A stretch of 64,000 bases of DNA from Aphelocoma coerulescens (taxonomy: Eukaryota; Chordata; Aves; Passeriformes; Corvidae): assembly GCF_041296385.1 (NCBI RefSeq), contig NC_091023.1, forward strand, positions 6,510,924-6,574,923, written 5' to 3'. Both the position numbers and the translations under genes were made by a program. Positions 14,257 to 29,200 of this stretch are shown here, piece by piece (within the stretch, counting starts at the first letter, position 1; each line of letters starts with the position of its first letter). Under the pieces are notes generated by a model. The model did not search any database and had not been told where the DNA came from. It saw nothing but the letters and a program-made list of their open reading frames with translations.

Positions 14257-17200
14257 CTAAAAAGAAAAAAAAAAAATAGAAGCACTCATAAGTAAAATTT
14301 AAAAAAAGCTTTTCTAAGCAACAGTCCACCTGCAAGCAATCCTTGATTCCAAGAGAACCCTTCCACCTGTGCTGTAGCTACCAGATATTTTTTGGTCCAC
14401 AACTTTTCCACACACCATGATTTTATAAAGTGCAGTAAATCAGTGAAAGTACTTCAGGAACTCTGCTGGAAACAGTTGTGCCATAGATCACCAGGTGGGT
14501 GCTTGTAGGATCAGTGCTGCAGTAACATTAACATCACAATTAGGATTCCACTGTAATTCTGTCACACTGACTTTTGAAACACTCGTGCAAAGAGAGCCTC
14601 TGTGTTTGACAGCTTTTGTGCAAAAAAGCCACAAATGACAGAAAGCTTAGGGACGAGAAAACACAGACAGGTATTTGGGTGTGAATAAGTAAAACACACA
14701 GACAACAAATAAAATTGCATGGATGCTTTTTTTGTTGGGTTTTTTCTTTTTTTCCTTTCAGGCCATTAAACTACTTAGAAGAATCATGATCCTGAGAGAG
14801 AAGTCTGATAGGAAAAAGGATCAGTATATTACCATTCATTTTGTACTTTGAAAACAACAGACATCCATTTCTGCACACAAACTAGAGATTTTTATGTAGT
14901 GAAGCTTCTGGCTGTGCTGCTAAAGCATTTCAAACAGATACACAGAAATTTAGAAGGAGGAAGGAAATTTCTTACACTGTGTTCACCAGTACTTTAATTT
15001 CCTCCATTGGAAAGAAGATTTATGCTAAATTGAATCAAGCTAGAAACCACCACACAGAAGTTTGAATTTCCTTTTTTTCCTATGCATAATTAATTTCTTT
15101 TTTTTTCCTATTCATAATTGACCAAGCTTTCACAGCAACAGGAAAGGAAGAGTCTAACATAGGCAGCTAATAATTTAAGCACTATTATACATGAAAAAGT
15201 AATTAACTCATTAAACTTACGGAATTAGCAACAGTTTTTGGCAGTCCACCTTGCTGGATCCATGGATGAACTTCAATAAGCTCTCTTTTTTGTTCTTCTG
15301 TAAATTTTGGCTGTAGTTTCTGCATTTGCTTTAATTTCTGCTTATCTTCTTTTAAAACTGTTTCCAAATCCCTAAAATAAAATGTATTTAGAAATTGAGC
15401 TTCAGCAGTTTCTGGGCTTCATGCCTATATGAGGTTACACAGTCAAATACTAACATTTTAAAAGACTATTTTTGTTCTAGAATGTTATGCTTAGAAATCT
15501 TATATTGGAAGAAAATTAAAAGTGATTATTCCAGCTGCTCTCTGCATTTGCAGACATCTCTGCTGGCTCACTGTCTTTTCAAATCCCTTTGGTGAGAACA
15601 GTTTTCTTAGAGCCACTCAGGCAGCACCACCAGCAAGAAACCAGCAAGAACTTTGGTTTCCCTCTGCTGCTGCAGGAAATTCCAAGTTCCCCTTCAGTGG
15701 GAGGACAGTGCAAAACAGACACTAGATGCACTGAAGATACTAAAGCAGGAGTAGTAAGATGTGTTTAAGAAGGTCACCAAGAATGAACTAAACTTTAGGA
15801 AACAGCTCTATTTCAGCAGCCAAAATTCTCTCTCTCCAAATGCCCTACCTCCACTCAGGAACTTACAAAAACCCATCTCACGGCAACATTTATAGAGGAA
15901 TGCAGCTTGTAAAAGATGACAATAGAAAGCAAGTTCCAAGAAATCTAAAATAATTTCTATTCCTTATAGGATACCTAAGAACAGGTTGGATTTACACTTC
16001 ACTTCTTGGGGATCACACTCTGACAATGAGCTTCACTCTTCTTACCAAAATATCCTGTTCTTTGGCAGGCTTTGCTGCTTTTATGGGCTACTGGAATTCC
16101 TACCTATAGCTGTCAACACTTCAGACTACAAAAACTGAGAAATGTCAAAGTATTTTTAAAACTAAAAAAAAAACCCCTAAAGTTCTTACAGTGTATTCTC
16201 TCCCTTTCCCATCATGCCTGCGCTTCTGTATTTTGAAAGCTTGTTTACCTTCCCTTTCAAAGGCTTTTTACTGAAACCTCCTGTTCTTCTCAAAACACCA
16301 TTCACTGCTCTCAAGAAATATAAACAAGTAGGTTGAAAAAAATAATCCACAGACTTGTCACCCCTTTTTCCCCTATATCTGCTCTTTGCTACTCAAGTAG
16401 CAAGTTTCTGATTTTTTAAAAAAGTTTATTTTATTAGAAGCCTTAGGATTTTTACCGTCTAATCCTTGTCCTAATTTATGAAGAAGAATGAACATATGAA
16501 AGTTAAAAAAAATCCACAAGTCCAAGAGCAACATGTCACTGTATGTGGCACTCAAGGACAACAGCCAAGGACTAGAGATCTTCCAGGCCAGACCACGCCT
16601 AGGTCTAAGCATATTCACCAGGGATTTCTAGGTAAGTAGTTACAAATCACTAGCTATAAAACAGCTTCCAAAAAATATATACAGTTCATTTCAATTCAGG
16701 AAATTGACCTAAAAATACAGGTAATCCTAACTAAATGATTTTTTCCTTCTTGAGAAGTTCTTGTGTAGTATATGAAACATATAAAGGAAGCAAGAATTTT
16801 TCTTGACACTGAGCTAAACATTAAAACCAGTTTACTTCTACTGAGAGAGATTCATATACATCTTCCCTCCTGTACACTTTGGTTTCCCCAACATAAAGAA
16901 TGTATGAAGGACTGTGCCACTGAATTACCGTGAAGGGATCTGGTAAGTCATCATAACTGTGTCATCTGTGTTTGCCATCAACAGCCAGATTGGATCCTGC
17001 AGCACGTATTTGATGAAGTGCTCACTTTCTTCCATTTCTGTCTTCATTTTGGTTTTATGGTGATTCTCTGAGGAATCAATGCTCCCAAAGTATTTGCTGG
17101 TGTGACTAGTTTCACTGCTCCCTGTAAACAGAGATTTAACATTTCATTATAAATTGTCCAATACATAGATTATCTGAATGTTTTTGAGTACAGACAAGAT

Positions 17201-20200
17201 TAAAGAGAACTGAATGTATAAATACAACCACTATTCTACTTTTTTTTAAACAGAGGGAACTTCCACCCTTGAGTAACTGCATTATCTTTTTAAAACTCAA
17301 ATTCTCAAGTGAAGTCTCCATTAAATTTCAAGAGATAATTAGCTGACTTTAATTTAAAAGTTTTAAATGAACATGAAGGAGTATGGTCTTTTCATTATTC
17401 CTTCATACCTGCATAATATCTTAATGGCTGTTTTACACACACTTAGGAAAGGTTCTATTCTGTAAATCAAGCACAATAGAAAAACATTTGTGTAATGCAC
17501 TAAGAAAGAAATTAAGAATAAACTATGCAATGAGGAGCAAAGAAAAAGATTTTCACTTGATGTTCATGGTGTCTGCAATACCTCACACTCCAACTCTTCT
17601 GAAAAGCCAGGAGAGCTCTGGCTGCCTGAGTTACCTGTTCTACTCCCTGACATGCCACAGCCATTGGACCCAGAGCCCAGGGACTCAGCAGCTGCAGACA
17701 CACCACTCCCTGAAGAGGCTGAGCCAGTGCCTGAACATGCATCTTCTTGGAGTAAAATGTCAAGCAGGACACTGGACATGGAGAGTTCATCACTATTTTG
17801 AGCATCCATTGGAGACTCAGCCTAGTGATAAGGAGAAAAAGTAAAATTAAAAAAACCCAAACACCAAAAATCAAAGCTATTTATTACTAAATGTAAATGA
17901 TTAGTAATAAATCCATTTCATTTCATATTCTAATGTTGACATAGTTATTCAAAGACAGTCACCAACAACACATGCCAAGGAATACTGAAGTGGACTGACA
18001 GGCAGACAGGGGGTCCTTCAGTAAGACCAACTGAATTTCTCTTAAAAAAATTAATAATATAGTTTCATGAGAAAGTAAGAAAGGTATTTTCTGTTCTCTT
18101 TTGACAGCACCTACTGTCCTGGACAAGTCAGGTTTTACCCAAGCCACACACAACATACTAGCAATTGCTCCTACTATAATCTGCCTCAAAGAGATTTGCA
18201 TCAAGAGTCTCTCACTGTTCCACCTCCATGAGATGAGAAGGAAGAGTAGCATTGAGAGTAGTAAGAAAATGTTCCCAGGTGCTTCCTAGGCAAGATCACT
18301 TATTTGTATATTTTTAAGAGAAGGAGCACTAACTACAGTAATTTTTAACCTAATCAAAACTTGACTGCAAGTCAGTTTGAAGATTAAATATTAGAAATTA
18401 AGGCTGACAGAACTTAGCAAAACATGTAATAATGAAAAGAATTTACTTTACCCTAAACACATTCCTGAATAATGGAAGGAGGCAGCCAAAAAAGATATGG
18501 AATGCAGCTCCATCCTATCAGTGACTCAGCATTTATAATGATACTCTATGGTGCCTTTAGAAAGCACAAATAATAGTTTACATATTTCTACCATGGAAAC
18601 CTTTACAGACATATCACTCCATCTCAAGTTATTTGTTAAACTGATTTATCAAATTGAAATGAGCCAGGAAATAAAAAACCCCTGAAGTTACCAAATAGTT
18701 CAGCATAGTTTTAGTGCAACAAACAAAATAAAAATAAAGTTATGGTCTGCAAGAAATTATTAATTCTTCATTTACTTTAGTGGTTTGTTTGTAAACACAG
18801 ATGTGATTTTAATTTAAATCAGCTTCTTTCAGACCATTTACAGATTGTTCTTCCCATGCACACAAATTCACTAGCACAAAAGTTTTTGCTAAATATAAAG
18901 TGCCCACATTATTTTACAGTTTATTTCAGTGGTTTTCAATGAGCTTATCCATATTCTTACTTTTTTCAATGAAATGGAACAAAACTCTTTCAGGATATAT
19001 TTCCAAGCTTCCTAGTGTAACTTTAGAAGACTGATGACGTAGATTTAATTTTTAAAGGTTAAGACAACTCTAATGTTTGGACTTAATGTTTTTCTCAGTT
19101 TGCTGAAGTTTGAATTTACCAACTATAATTGTGAGTCCAGCTCCTGGCATTATATAACTTCTGTCTATCATTAACAAGTAGGTCCTGGAAGTGAAAGGAT
19201 TAAAAATGATGCAGCAGAGGCAGGAGAAGGGTGGTGTGATCCAGACTTACTGGTAAGGATTCCTTCCCGCTGCCATTATCCGTTGTCATGATCTTGCCTA
19301 TGGTTCCTTCCTCACTCAAAGCTCCGTGTAAACCCGCAGGAGCTCCACTCTCTGCAGTTTTTGTGGTTTCTTCCAGCTGTAGTAGATTCAGAGGAGAGCT
19401 GCACCTCGACTGAAACAGAGGTGGTGAAGCGTGGTCCTGAGGACCCACCGACTGTGGAGTGCAGGAACGGGAGGGGTCATTGCGGGGCTCTGCGACAGGA
19501 GCCTTTTCAGTCTCTGCTGGTGGATTGTAATGGAATGGCTGTGCTGGAAAAAACGCCTGTTGTGGGAAAGGGCTGGGTGTGGCAAAGGGGGGCTGCGTTG
19601 GAAACACCGTCTGTGAGGGGAACGCGGAATGGGCAGGGAAGCTGGGCTGACTGGGGTAAAGGGTTTGAGGTAAGTTATTGTTCATCTCTGGGTACACATA
19701 GTTGGGGAGCACAAGAGCCACAACAGGGGTCATGAAGGGTGCAGAGAGCTGGGATGGCTGCATAGGGCAAGTATTTCCAGAGTCCGGCAAGTGATTAAAA
19801 CCAGAGAGTGAAGTTTCAGGAGCCGGTGGCACCGCCCCTGCTGCTGGAAAAACAGGAAGGGAATATGCAGGCATAACTGTGGGGAAAGACACCGCTGAGT
19901 AGCTCGCCTGGGACGTCTCTGATGGTGACCAAGCCGTAGCATTTAAACCTTGAAGAGGGAACCGATGGGGGAATTTAGCTCCAGAAGTTGTACTGTCTGA
20001 AGAATCCTGTGGTTTAATGCGCTTTGATTTCCTGTTCTTTCCACTTTTCTTCCAAGGCTGATCCATTCCAGAAGTGGCATTTCTTTGTCCACGGCCACCT
20101 GCAAAAGGAAAAGTTATAAGAAAGGTTGTAAAAATATAGCTATACAGGACAGGTATAACCATTAAAATTAAAAAAATAAAGATAAAAATCTGAGAAAATG

Positions 20201-23200
20201 CTTAGCAGTGTCTGACTTCTGTTCCAAGTCAAGTCCAGACTGAAATGAGAACAAAGTCAGATCATATCAAGCACTTCTGAAAATGTCACCCACAGCTCCT
20301 AGGCCCAATAAACAAAACAATCTCACTATTACTGCTAGTCTCTGCCATTTCCATCCTGCTGACCACATTATTAACTTAAAGGCAATCAGACCATTATCAA
20401 ATTGTCTCACCAATTACACAACAGTGGAATGGGGAAAACTGGAAAACAAAGGAGCTCAAAACAAAACCACAAATCTGAACAAAGACAAAATGGCAAGACA
20501 GAAGAAAAAGAAAAGCAAGGGAATACAAGCACAGATGCAGTAAAGCAAATATGCTAAAGCAGGTTTCTTTGTCCCTTGAAAGAAGATGCATGACAGTAAC
20601 AATATAGAGAAGAGACAAAAATCAAAATACAAGTTACTAAAAGATCCATTATGGCACTAAAAGCAATATTCCATGTTAAATCTTCTAGCAAGATTTATCA
20701 GAAAAATTTTCTGTGGGTTTTGAAAATAGCATGCAACTATCACTGTTCACACTGGCCCCACAATACAACTAAAAATGGAAACGCCCTCCCAACAGGATTT
20801 ACTTTCTATATAAATACAAGTCTTATTGTGCAAACTATTGCCATACCACGTTCAGCAGGCCGTCCTTTTGGTTTATCTTGTAAGTAGTAATTGCAGTGTG
20901 ATTGAAAAATATTAAATCTCTTGATTTCTTTAAACCTATTCAAGAAGCTCTGCTCCTCTTTTTGTGTATGCACTGCAAGGACCTCCTTTGTAAGTCCCAG
21001 TTTTTTAAATGGCTCCTTCTCTTGATTTATGTGTGCAGCGCTGGATGGAGGGGCAAGAAGTTGGCCATCTACAATTTCTGCTCCACTTGGACCATCTTCT
21101 ATCATTTCTACAGGAATAGAAGGCAAAATACTCAAGATGAAGCAAAGAAAGCCCTAACATGCATTTTTAAGGTACTACAATTCTGCAATCATTTTGCTGC
21201 AAGTTTAAGATACACATTCCATCCCTATTTATTCCATTTCCTAAGACCATCTTAGCTGTAAGAAACTGCAAGTTACAAGCAGACATTAGCTGTTCACATG
21301 TCTGAAGTTTAAACTCGCTAGCAATTGCCATCTTGAAGAAAAAGTATTAGCAAAAGTCATACCTAATTCAGGCTGTGTTTTTTTGTCTCCAACATGAACA
21401 ATGGTACTACTGTAGCTGCACTGACTGGTGAGAGACACAACACTTTCAGGCTTGCCAGGTAAAGCCAAAGATGTTAAGTGAGCACCAACCACCGGGGGAC
21501 CACTTGATTTACCAGATGCCTTCAGCACAGCAGGATCTGTTAAAAGAAATAAAGTTGCAGATTACTGAACATAAACAAGAGCAAATTCAAATTACATGCT
21601 GCTAGGGCTGCAAAACAGTAAAGGCCAAACTGTGCTTGACAAGACAAAAAAGTGAACTTTTTACTTTATACATTCCAGGAATAGAATGACTCTGGAGCAA
21701 CCAAATGCAATCCTCTAAGCCCATGTACAGCCAAAACAAACCTTTTCAATGAAGGATATTTTCCCCTTTTTCTGGTTTTCACTCTTCTTTAATGGCACAG
21801 TTTTGGAAGAAATTTTCTAGCTTCTTCCAGCCCAAGAATAAGTTGCACCCAGCTCCCACAGTGTTGTACACTAATTTCTTTCATTAGCTGGTTACTCTAA
21901 CAGCTTTGTTTTGAGCATCCACCTAAATTTAAAATTCTCTCCCCTGAAAGCTACACACAGTAATCCAGCAGAGGTCATACGAGTGCCTCACAAAACAGCA
22001 TTAAAACATTCCACCTCTATAGGAATACTTCCATAACACATATTTAAAGATCTAAAATTTGCCTTTTTCCTGACTGGTGACTTCATCTGTCTCAGACAAC
22101 AGGGCAACAAAGAGCTAGTGGCCCACATCATCTTCTGCCAACGAGAACCACAGAGACTCCAAATTACAGCATTTCAATCCCTTCTGCAGGACTGTTTGTT
22201 CCTGGTCTACTGATACCTTCTAATTTGATTCTAAAAGCTGCATTAGAACTTCTTTTTGAAGCTCATCAAATCACCAAGATCATTCCCACAAGCAATTCTT
22301 GAGAAACTCCACTGGACCAAACTCTCCCTTCAGCCTCATATAATGACAAGGTAGAATGAGCAAATCTTTCATTTGCATGCAGTTCTTTACCAATCTCACA
22401 ATCCTTGTACTAACCAGTTACATTCTTCATTTAATTCCCCATCCAGACAAGGGACTATGTCAAATGCTACAACTAAGGCCTAAAAAATTACCTTTATGTT
22501 TCTGTCTGCAGCAGACTTTTTAGATAGCTTGCCTCAGTAATCCCCAGCTTTTTGTTTTCATAGATGAACATTGGGTTCTAACACCTCACAAAACACAGAA
22601 CAGTCCAATGCTGCATTTTACCTTCTCTTCTTCATTTTTTTTTAGGCAGAAATGTAATATGCATATTTTTGTTGCAATTAATTAGCTGCTAGGTTCTTCA
22701 GCTGATTGTTCTTGCAAGTCCTAACATTTGATAATGATTTGAGCACTGAAACTCAAAATCCTACTGTATTTTCGACAATAAAAATTAGTTCATTAGTTCT
22801 ACAATCCAGATATGCAATCAACTACTCAGTATTTTAATTGTAAGGAGGATATTAATGACGAAAGTTAAATCACCAACATCAAACACTGAGAAAGCAGCTA
22901 TGAGGTCATGCCTAAGCTACACTTGTCACTGTTCTGCAAAGTAGCATCCAACTGCCTGCCAGCAAAACTCAGTCATGAAAAAGCTGTGATGTAGTTACCT
23001 CCCAATGGCTGGATAGCATTATCAGCTGCTTTTTGTTCATGAACTCCAGAACTCAGTGATGCAACACTTGTTGAAGGTTCACATTTTCTTTTTGCTGTAC
23101 CAGGTACATTACAACTCTCCAAGTACCTAAAATACAATGATTTAAAAATATTAGACATACTAGTCTAGTGTCCAAAGGTCAAGAGTAATTTACTCACTGG

Positions 23201-26200
23201 TTGCTTACCTGATGACACTGTCCAAACAGCTAATCTGTTGATAGGAATACACAGGTTGTTCTTTCCAAGCCAATTCTTCAGTAGTCACATTTTTTGGAGC
23301 AGCTGTTCCTGCAGTATCCTTTCCCCCTACATCTTTCACCTGACCACCAGGAGTATTTTGTTTTTCTGTGGAAAGAGATACTGCTATTATGCAATTAAGA
23401 CATTAAATCCTTGCAAACTCCCCTAAAAGCAACAGTAGTAAAGGTTTTTCATTTCTACGTATTTAGCAGGTCACAAATTAACCACTGTAAAGCAAGAGGT
23501 TTGTGCACTAATAGATGAATATTGTGCAAGTATTTTCCCATCCTTATGGATTCTTGGGAGTTATAAAGTTTAATTAGATTGCATATGGATCCAAAGGGAA
23601 TAGACACTATGGCTGTATGAGAATATATATCATTAAGGTTGAAACACACTCAGTATGAGGGCAACTCTTGTGCCCACTTAAGGTATTTCCAGACAACAGC
23701 TTTAGGCCATGCCTTAACTGTGTTACACCAATATTGATTCAGATATAGCCAAACACAATATTTTCCCAGGCACAGTAGAGAGAGACGGGACAATATAATT
23801 TGAGTTGATAAAAATGCTGTCTTTATGCATTGATTAGAACTAAACTAGAAAAAAGTCCTACTGTCACGTTATACAAGGCACCAGCACAAGAGACTAGTAA
23901 CTGCTAATGTCTTACCTGCAAAAGACTCTTTCTTATAGTCCAGTTTTGCCTTATTGTCAGTGAAAATATGCTGTCCTTTATTTTTGACCTTACGGGCATA
24001 TTGACAGACCTCCTGCAAGTAGTTTGGTAAGACCAGTTATTTCAAAGTTTTGACATAAAACATTATGCATAGTGATTCCTCAGTAGACTAAATCTAACCT
24101 CAGTTAATCTCTATCTTGCAATTAGTTTGATCATAGGAGAAACATGAATGTATACAATTTTATTGTGCAGCTGCAAAAATTGGGAACTGGAAAGAGAAGA
24201 AATTTAAAGTATGTTTCTTGAAAACAGTTACTCTGTAGTTTGTTTAATCTGTTTGAATATCTTGGATAGGAAAATATAAAATATACATTACAAAGACAAC
24301 TTAAAAAAAACCCTACCCTATCACTTGGTAAAAAAAAGCTATGAAAGATAGCTTTTTTTACTAGAAGTCTAACCAAGCACTGACAGGATGTTACAGAACT
24401 AGACTAAAACAGCCTTCACTATCTGTGGAAGTAGTGAAGGAATGCCAGGCATCTATATCCCTGTTCAATAAGAAATCCTGTGACCTCATCTGCTTACTCC
24501 ACCAGTGTTTAAGAACAGAAAGCCAGGAAAGTGACCACCTTGGCAAGAGCAGGACTCTGCAAAGTCTGATCACAGAAGCACAAATCAGATTTGTGAGAAT
24601 TAGCCTATAAGCAATACAATTTACCAAGTAAAATTTTTGGCTTTCAGAACTAAACACAAAGTCGAGCTCTAAGCACAAACTAAAAAATTGGTTTATTCCA
24701 TTTAATTTATTTTGTTCTATATACATCGTGTATTTTTGCAACATTAAAAGTGATCTGGGTCAAGCTATCCCCTGGTTATACAGGTATTACTGCATTTAAT
24801 CTTCTTACTTTCATTTGGGAAAACAGGAATTACAGACTTTCCCCTCCCAAAACAAACTGCTCTCACATATGCAGCTGGTTTTCCCAGAAACACAGCATAT
24901 AACATGTATCAGACATTAGATTAAGTAAACACACTGTACAGGTTTAAATTCTTCACAACACTGACTTTCATGCCTATAACTGTGCTTCAGTACCCTGAGG
25001 CTTCATCTACACCAGAAGTGTTTATTGCCTTAGACAAAAGGGTTTTTCTACGATCAATAAAAAAGGAACATGGCATTTTCTTTATACTTTCTTCCATTTC
25101 CAATTTGAAAATGTTATTCTAAAAGTTAAAAATCCTCACTTTAAGTAGTTTGTCTTGTGCCACACACTTGAACGAGAAAAACTCAAACCTACTGGTTTAT
25201 CCTTATGAGTGTCTTCATTATTATTTCCTGTGCTGTCACTGGAGGATGCCACACTCATCAAGTGCTCATGTGAACCATTGCTACCTAGACTTCCATAGCC
25301 ACTGGATCCACTGTTGTGTACAGGCTGTGAAAACAACAACAAGAAAATACATATATATGTGTATACACACACACCCCCGCCTCAGGACACCATAATTCCA
25401 TATCAGGAAAAGAGATTTTATTTTACACTGGGTTTCTTGTTGCTTGGTTTTTTTGGGTTGTTGTTTGTTTGTTTCTCTGGAGGACTCCATAGCTACATGA
25501 AATTCTTAAAATTTCAACTGGAGCTTTAACATACTTCAGTAAGTCTTGTCTGGTAATCATGAGTGCAAGTAATTCCCAGGATTGTAGCCAAAAATTCCAG
25601 GACAGTAGAAGAAGCTAAACAAAATGTCACACAAAGATAAACACCCTTTCCTCAGCAGGAAATGGAAAGGGTAACAGTAAAGCACTTGCAGTACCTGCAG
25701 TAAGAGCCGATAGATTTGCTCAGTGATCTCCTGAACACTGGGATGAAGGATTCTATCCTCTGTGTAGTTGGGAGCAGCAAAGACATCTTCATTTAAGGGA
25801 CCCCTGCACAAAGCAAACATAGACCAGCTCACTGCAAATGCAAGTGTTTCAATCACAGAGAGATCACCGCTTCAATCTACCACCTATATACCACAGAATC
25901 TAATGCTTATTCTGTCCCCTCATGTCTTTCTTAAGGATCACTATGTAAACTTGCAGGAAGGGAAAACAAAAATATATTGACTTACGTCCTAACTTTGTGT
26001 CTTCCAATAATAAAAGAAACTTTTCGACTCCAAGGGTTGATGAAACTGGACCAGCTGGTGTCCATGGTGATATAATCTCCATTCCTAGTGCAAAACCTGA
26101 TTGGTGAATAGTCAAAAGGCTGCCCTCCATACTGAAGAACTGCAATGAAGGATTCAAACAGACATTTCACATTAATGGTTGCACAATTCTACTCAACAAT

Positions 26201-29200
26201 TCAGGATTTTACATGAACTGTACAGGAGGAAGATGCCACCTGAGGGATACAGTGATACATTCAGAAATACTGAGCTATCAGAATATGCCAATCTTCATAA
26301 TTTACTGGACTATGAAAAAAATCACCCTTAGAATACAACAAGCTAAAGAAGACCGAAGAAGCAGCTTTACGAACATTGCCAGAATGGCTCTTATTTTCTT
26401 CTCTATGAAATAAAAAATACTATAATTTAAGATATGAAAACTTCTATCATACCATTCTCAAGAAAATTTTCTTTATGTATGAAATATTAATTTATAGTCA
26501 ATTTGTTTACAATAGATACATACGCTTCACAGAAGTACAAAATTGAGTGATTTCTCATTTTCACGAATTTGCACTAAGAATCAAGTTGTGCAGTAAAAGA
26601 TTCAGTATTTACTTGTGGAAAAAAAATCAAAGTCACAATTAATTTTCTCCTACTACTTGTTGAGGTTTTTGTGGTCCTTATTATTAAGTTCTAGAAAAAA
26701 AATTATATTTCTGCCACAATAAGAGGCATACATACTTTTTTTGTGAATTGCTAGCATTAAGGGTCTGTCATTTGGGTGAAGATGCACCAAGACTGGTGTT
26801 CCTATTAAATCCTGAGGTAGGTATCCCAACAGAGGTACTGCTCTGGAGAAAGACAGACAAAGAAAAAATAATAAAAATCAAAGAATACATGTGTATTTCA
26901 TGTTTTAAACTTTTTCATTTTAAGTTAAGTTTTCTCTGCTGTTATATATAAAGAGAATGAATAATTTTAAGTTTACATTTGGTGAAAAAGCAGTGCTAAC
27001 TTCACAACAGTAGTACACTTAGGGCAAGGGGGGCTTTGTTTGTTTCTGGGGTGGTGATTAGACCAAATCAAGGAGTCTGCTACAGCAGTTCTGTCTTTCC
27101 TTTGCTGTCTAACTTTAGAGGATAAATACTTACCCTAATTTTAAAAGAGCATTAATAAAGTTTAATCTTGTAAAACTCTCATGAAGGTAAATAGTACCCC
27201 AATCCCTTGGCTGTGAGCCATGGCTAAGGATCACAGGATTATTACAGCTGAACTAGCAATAGGGGAGCTGACCAGCACTCAAGACAACTTTCTCACAGGC
27301 AGGTTAAGAGTTCAACTCAGAGGAGCTGCATGGGAGCAAGCTTATTAACTAGAGAATTAAAAGCAGCGTTACTGAATTCCTGCACGTTACCAATGACCAC
27401 TTCTACTGACGTGAAAAACTAATTTATGTGACAAAATAATTTTTATTGATAACGTCAAGCATTTGCATTAAGGATAAAGACTGAAAGTTCACAAAAGCCT
27501 CTTTGCACCTTACCATGCAGGTTAACCACTGAAAAAAAAAACGTGCTTTGGAAAAAAATGTAGTAAGTCAACGCTAGTCAGTAATGTTTAAGTTGCCAGA
27601 TGCCAGCAAGTCATCTTGTAAGCTCAAAACACTGTACACCTTCCCCCCAGCCCCACTCACTGACACAGCCCCGGGGTAGGGAGATACTCAGGTGTCTGAA
27701 TAGCTTCAATGAAGAACTTAGCCCCAGTGCACCAGACAAGGGATCTGTGTCATGTAGGAAGTCAAAAGCATTATGCAACAAATGCCTTCAACACTGCACT
27801 TCCAACAACCCACTGGAATTACATCAGCTCCCCAAAACATCAAACATACCCTTCCAGCAAAGAGGCTGAGAGGGGAAAGAGGATAGCAACTAATGCCTTA
27901 TTATCAAAGCAATTAGTTTAATAATGAGTTTTAAAAGCTTGCAGATGAACTAAAGCAACAAAGCAGAAACTGGCATGAAACTCATACCAAATCATATCAC
28001 TTTGACACATTGACATTTAGAAGTGCTGCCAAGTTCAAAGCACATGAGAAAAGTTGTGCTGCTATAGGACTTTACAATCTCAGTCAACTCCAAACGACTT
28101 AGGGCTTCAAGTAACACCATAAGAAGGTTTTGTTCAGCACTGTTCCTGTTCTTTGCCACCTGCTGTATGAAAGTCAGGGATCTAGAATGTGAGACTGAGC
28201 TGGGCTTGCCTGTTCTGATGAAAAGAAAACTAAAAGATGATCCAGGAGCTTCCCACACTGCTGGAAAGAGGAGTTACAAAAATGGACTTAAATTTTCTTG
28301 ATGGTGCCAGACAATAAAACTATGGGCAATGGTCCCAGACTGGAGTCTGGAAAGCTTATGCTGCATGCTAGGAAAAGGTTTTTAACAGGGGAGTGCAAAC
28401 ACAGGAGGTTTCCCATACAGACTGTGTAATCTGTCTCTGAAGGCTTTCAGGCATTATTGAGACAAGGCCAAAGCTGACCTCAGCCAGGACAAGGCAACAG
28501 TTCCGTTTCAAGCAAAAGGATGGAACCAAGACCTCCCAGCAGTCCCTTCCAACCAGCCTTTCTTTGCTCCTGTAACGCTGTATTTGAGAATGATGTCTCG
28601 GCATCATTATGCTTCCTCATAATGAGGAACTCATAAAAATTCAGAGGTTAAGCTAATAAATTAATTTTATGAATGCAAATGCACGTGTGGCATAAGAATG
28701 GCTAATGAGGAGATGCTGCAAGTTTAGTTTGTGTTTTATAGAATGACATTTAAAGTGCCAAAAAAACATGAATAAGAAGTCTCTTTATATTATTATTGTA
28801 AGTTACATACAAAACTGCTTTAAATTAATTTGCAAAGATCACTCCGCTGTGAACTACTTACACCCATTATACACATGAAGTATCAAATATATTAAAACAA
28901 ATACATATGGGAATGACCCAATTAATTTCAAGAAAATATTTCTTTTTACTTAACATACTCTGTGCAGAGATCCACCTGCAGAGTTCAGACAAATATGCAT
29001 TTTCTCCAACCCGTGAACACGTACTGATTACAGAAATTAACTCTATTTTATGCAACTCAAGCAACAGTTTCAGGGTTATATTATGAACAATGTTCAGTCA
29101 ACAGCAGGTGCTCAGTTGCACATTTTTAAATATTAAGACTCTGCTTTCTCTAAGAATCTATTGCTTTGTGTATTCCACCAAACCCTGGAGAGCTTAAGAG

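Noticed and set aside
15065..15118. Duplicated T-rich block (TTTTTTTCCTATGCATAATT and a near copy) near exon 23
   Set aside because: A short imperfect local duplication in an intron, with no sign of function or mobile origin.
17488..17874. 118- and 120-codon ORFs on both strands
   Set aside because: They overlap PER2 exon 21 in other frames and run over its splice sites into introns. Only the L-D-I-L-L frame matches PER2.
19361..19735. 124-codon plus-strand ORF
   Set aside because: It lies entirely inside PER2 exon 20 on the opposite strand. It reflects the composition of the Pro-rich coding sequence and has no similarity of its own.
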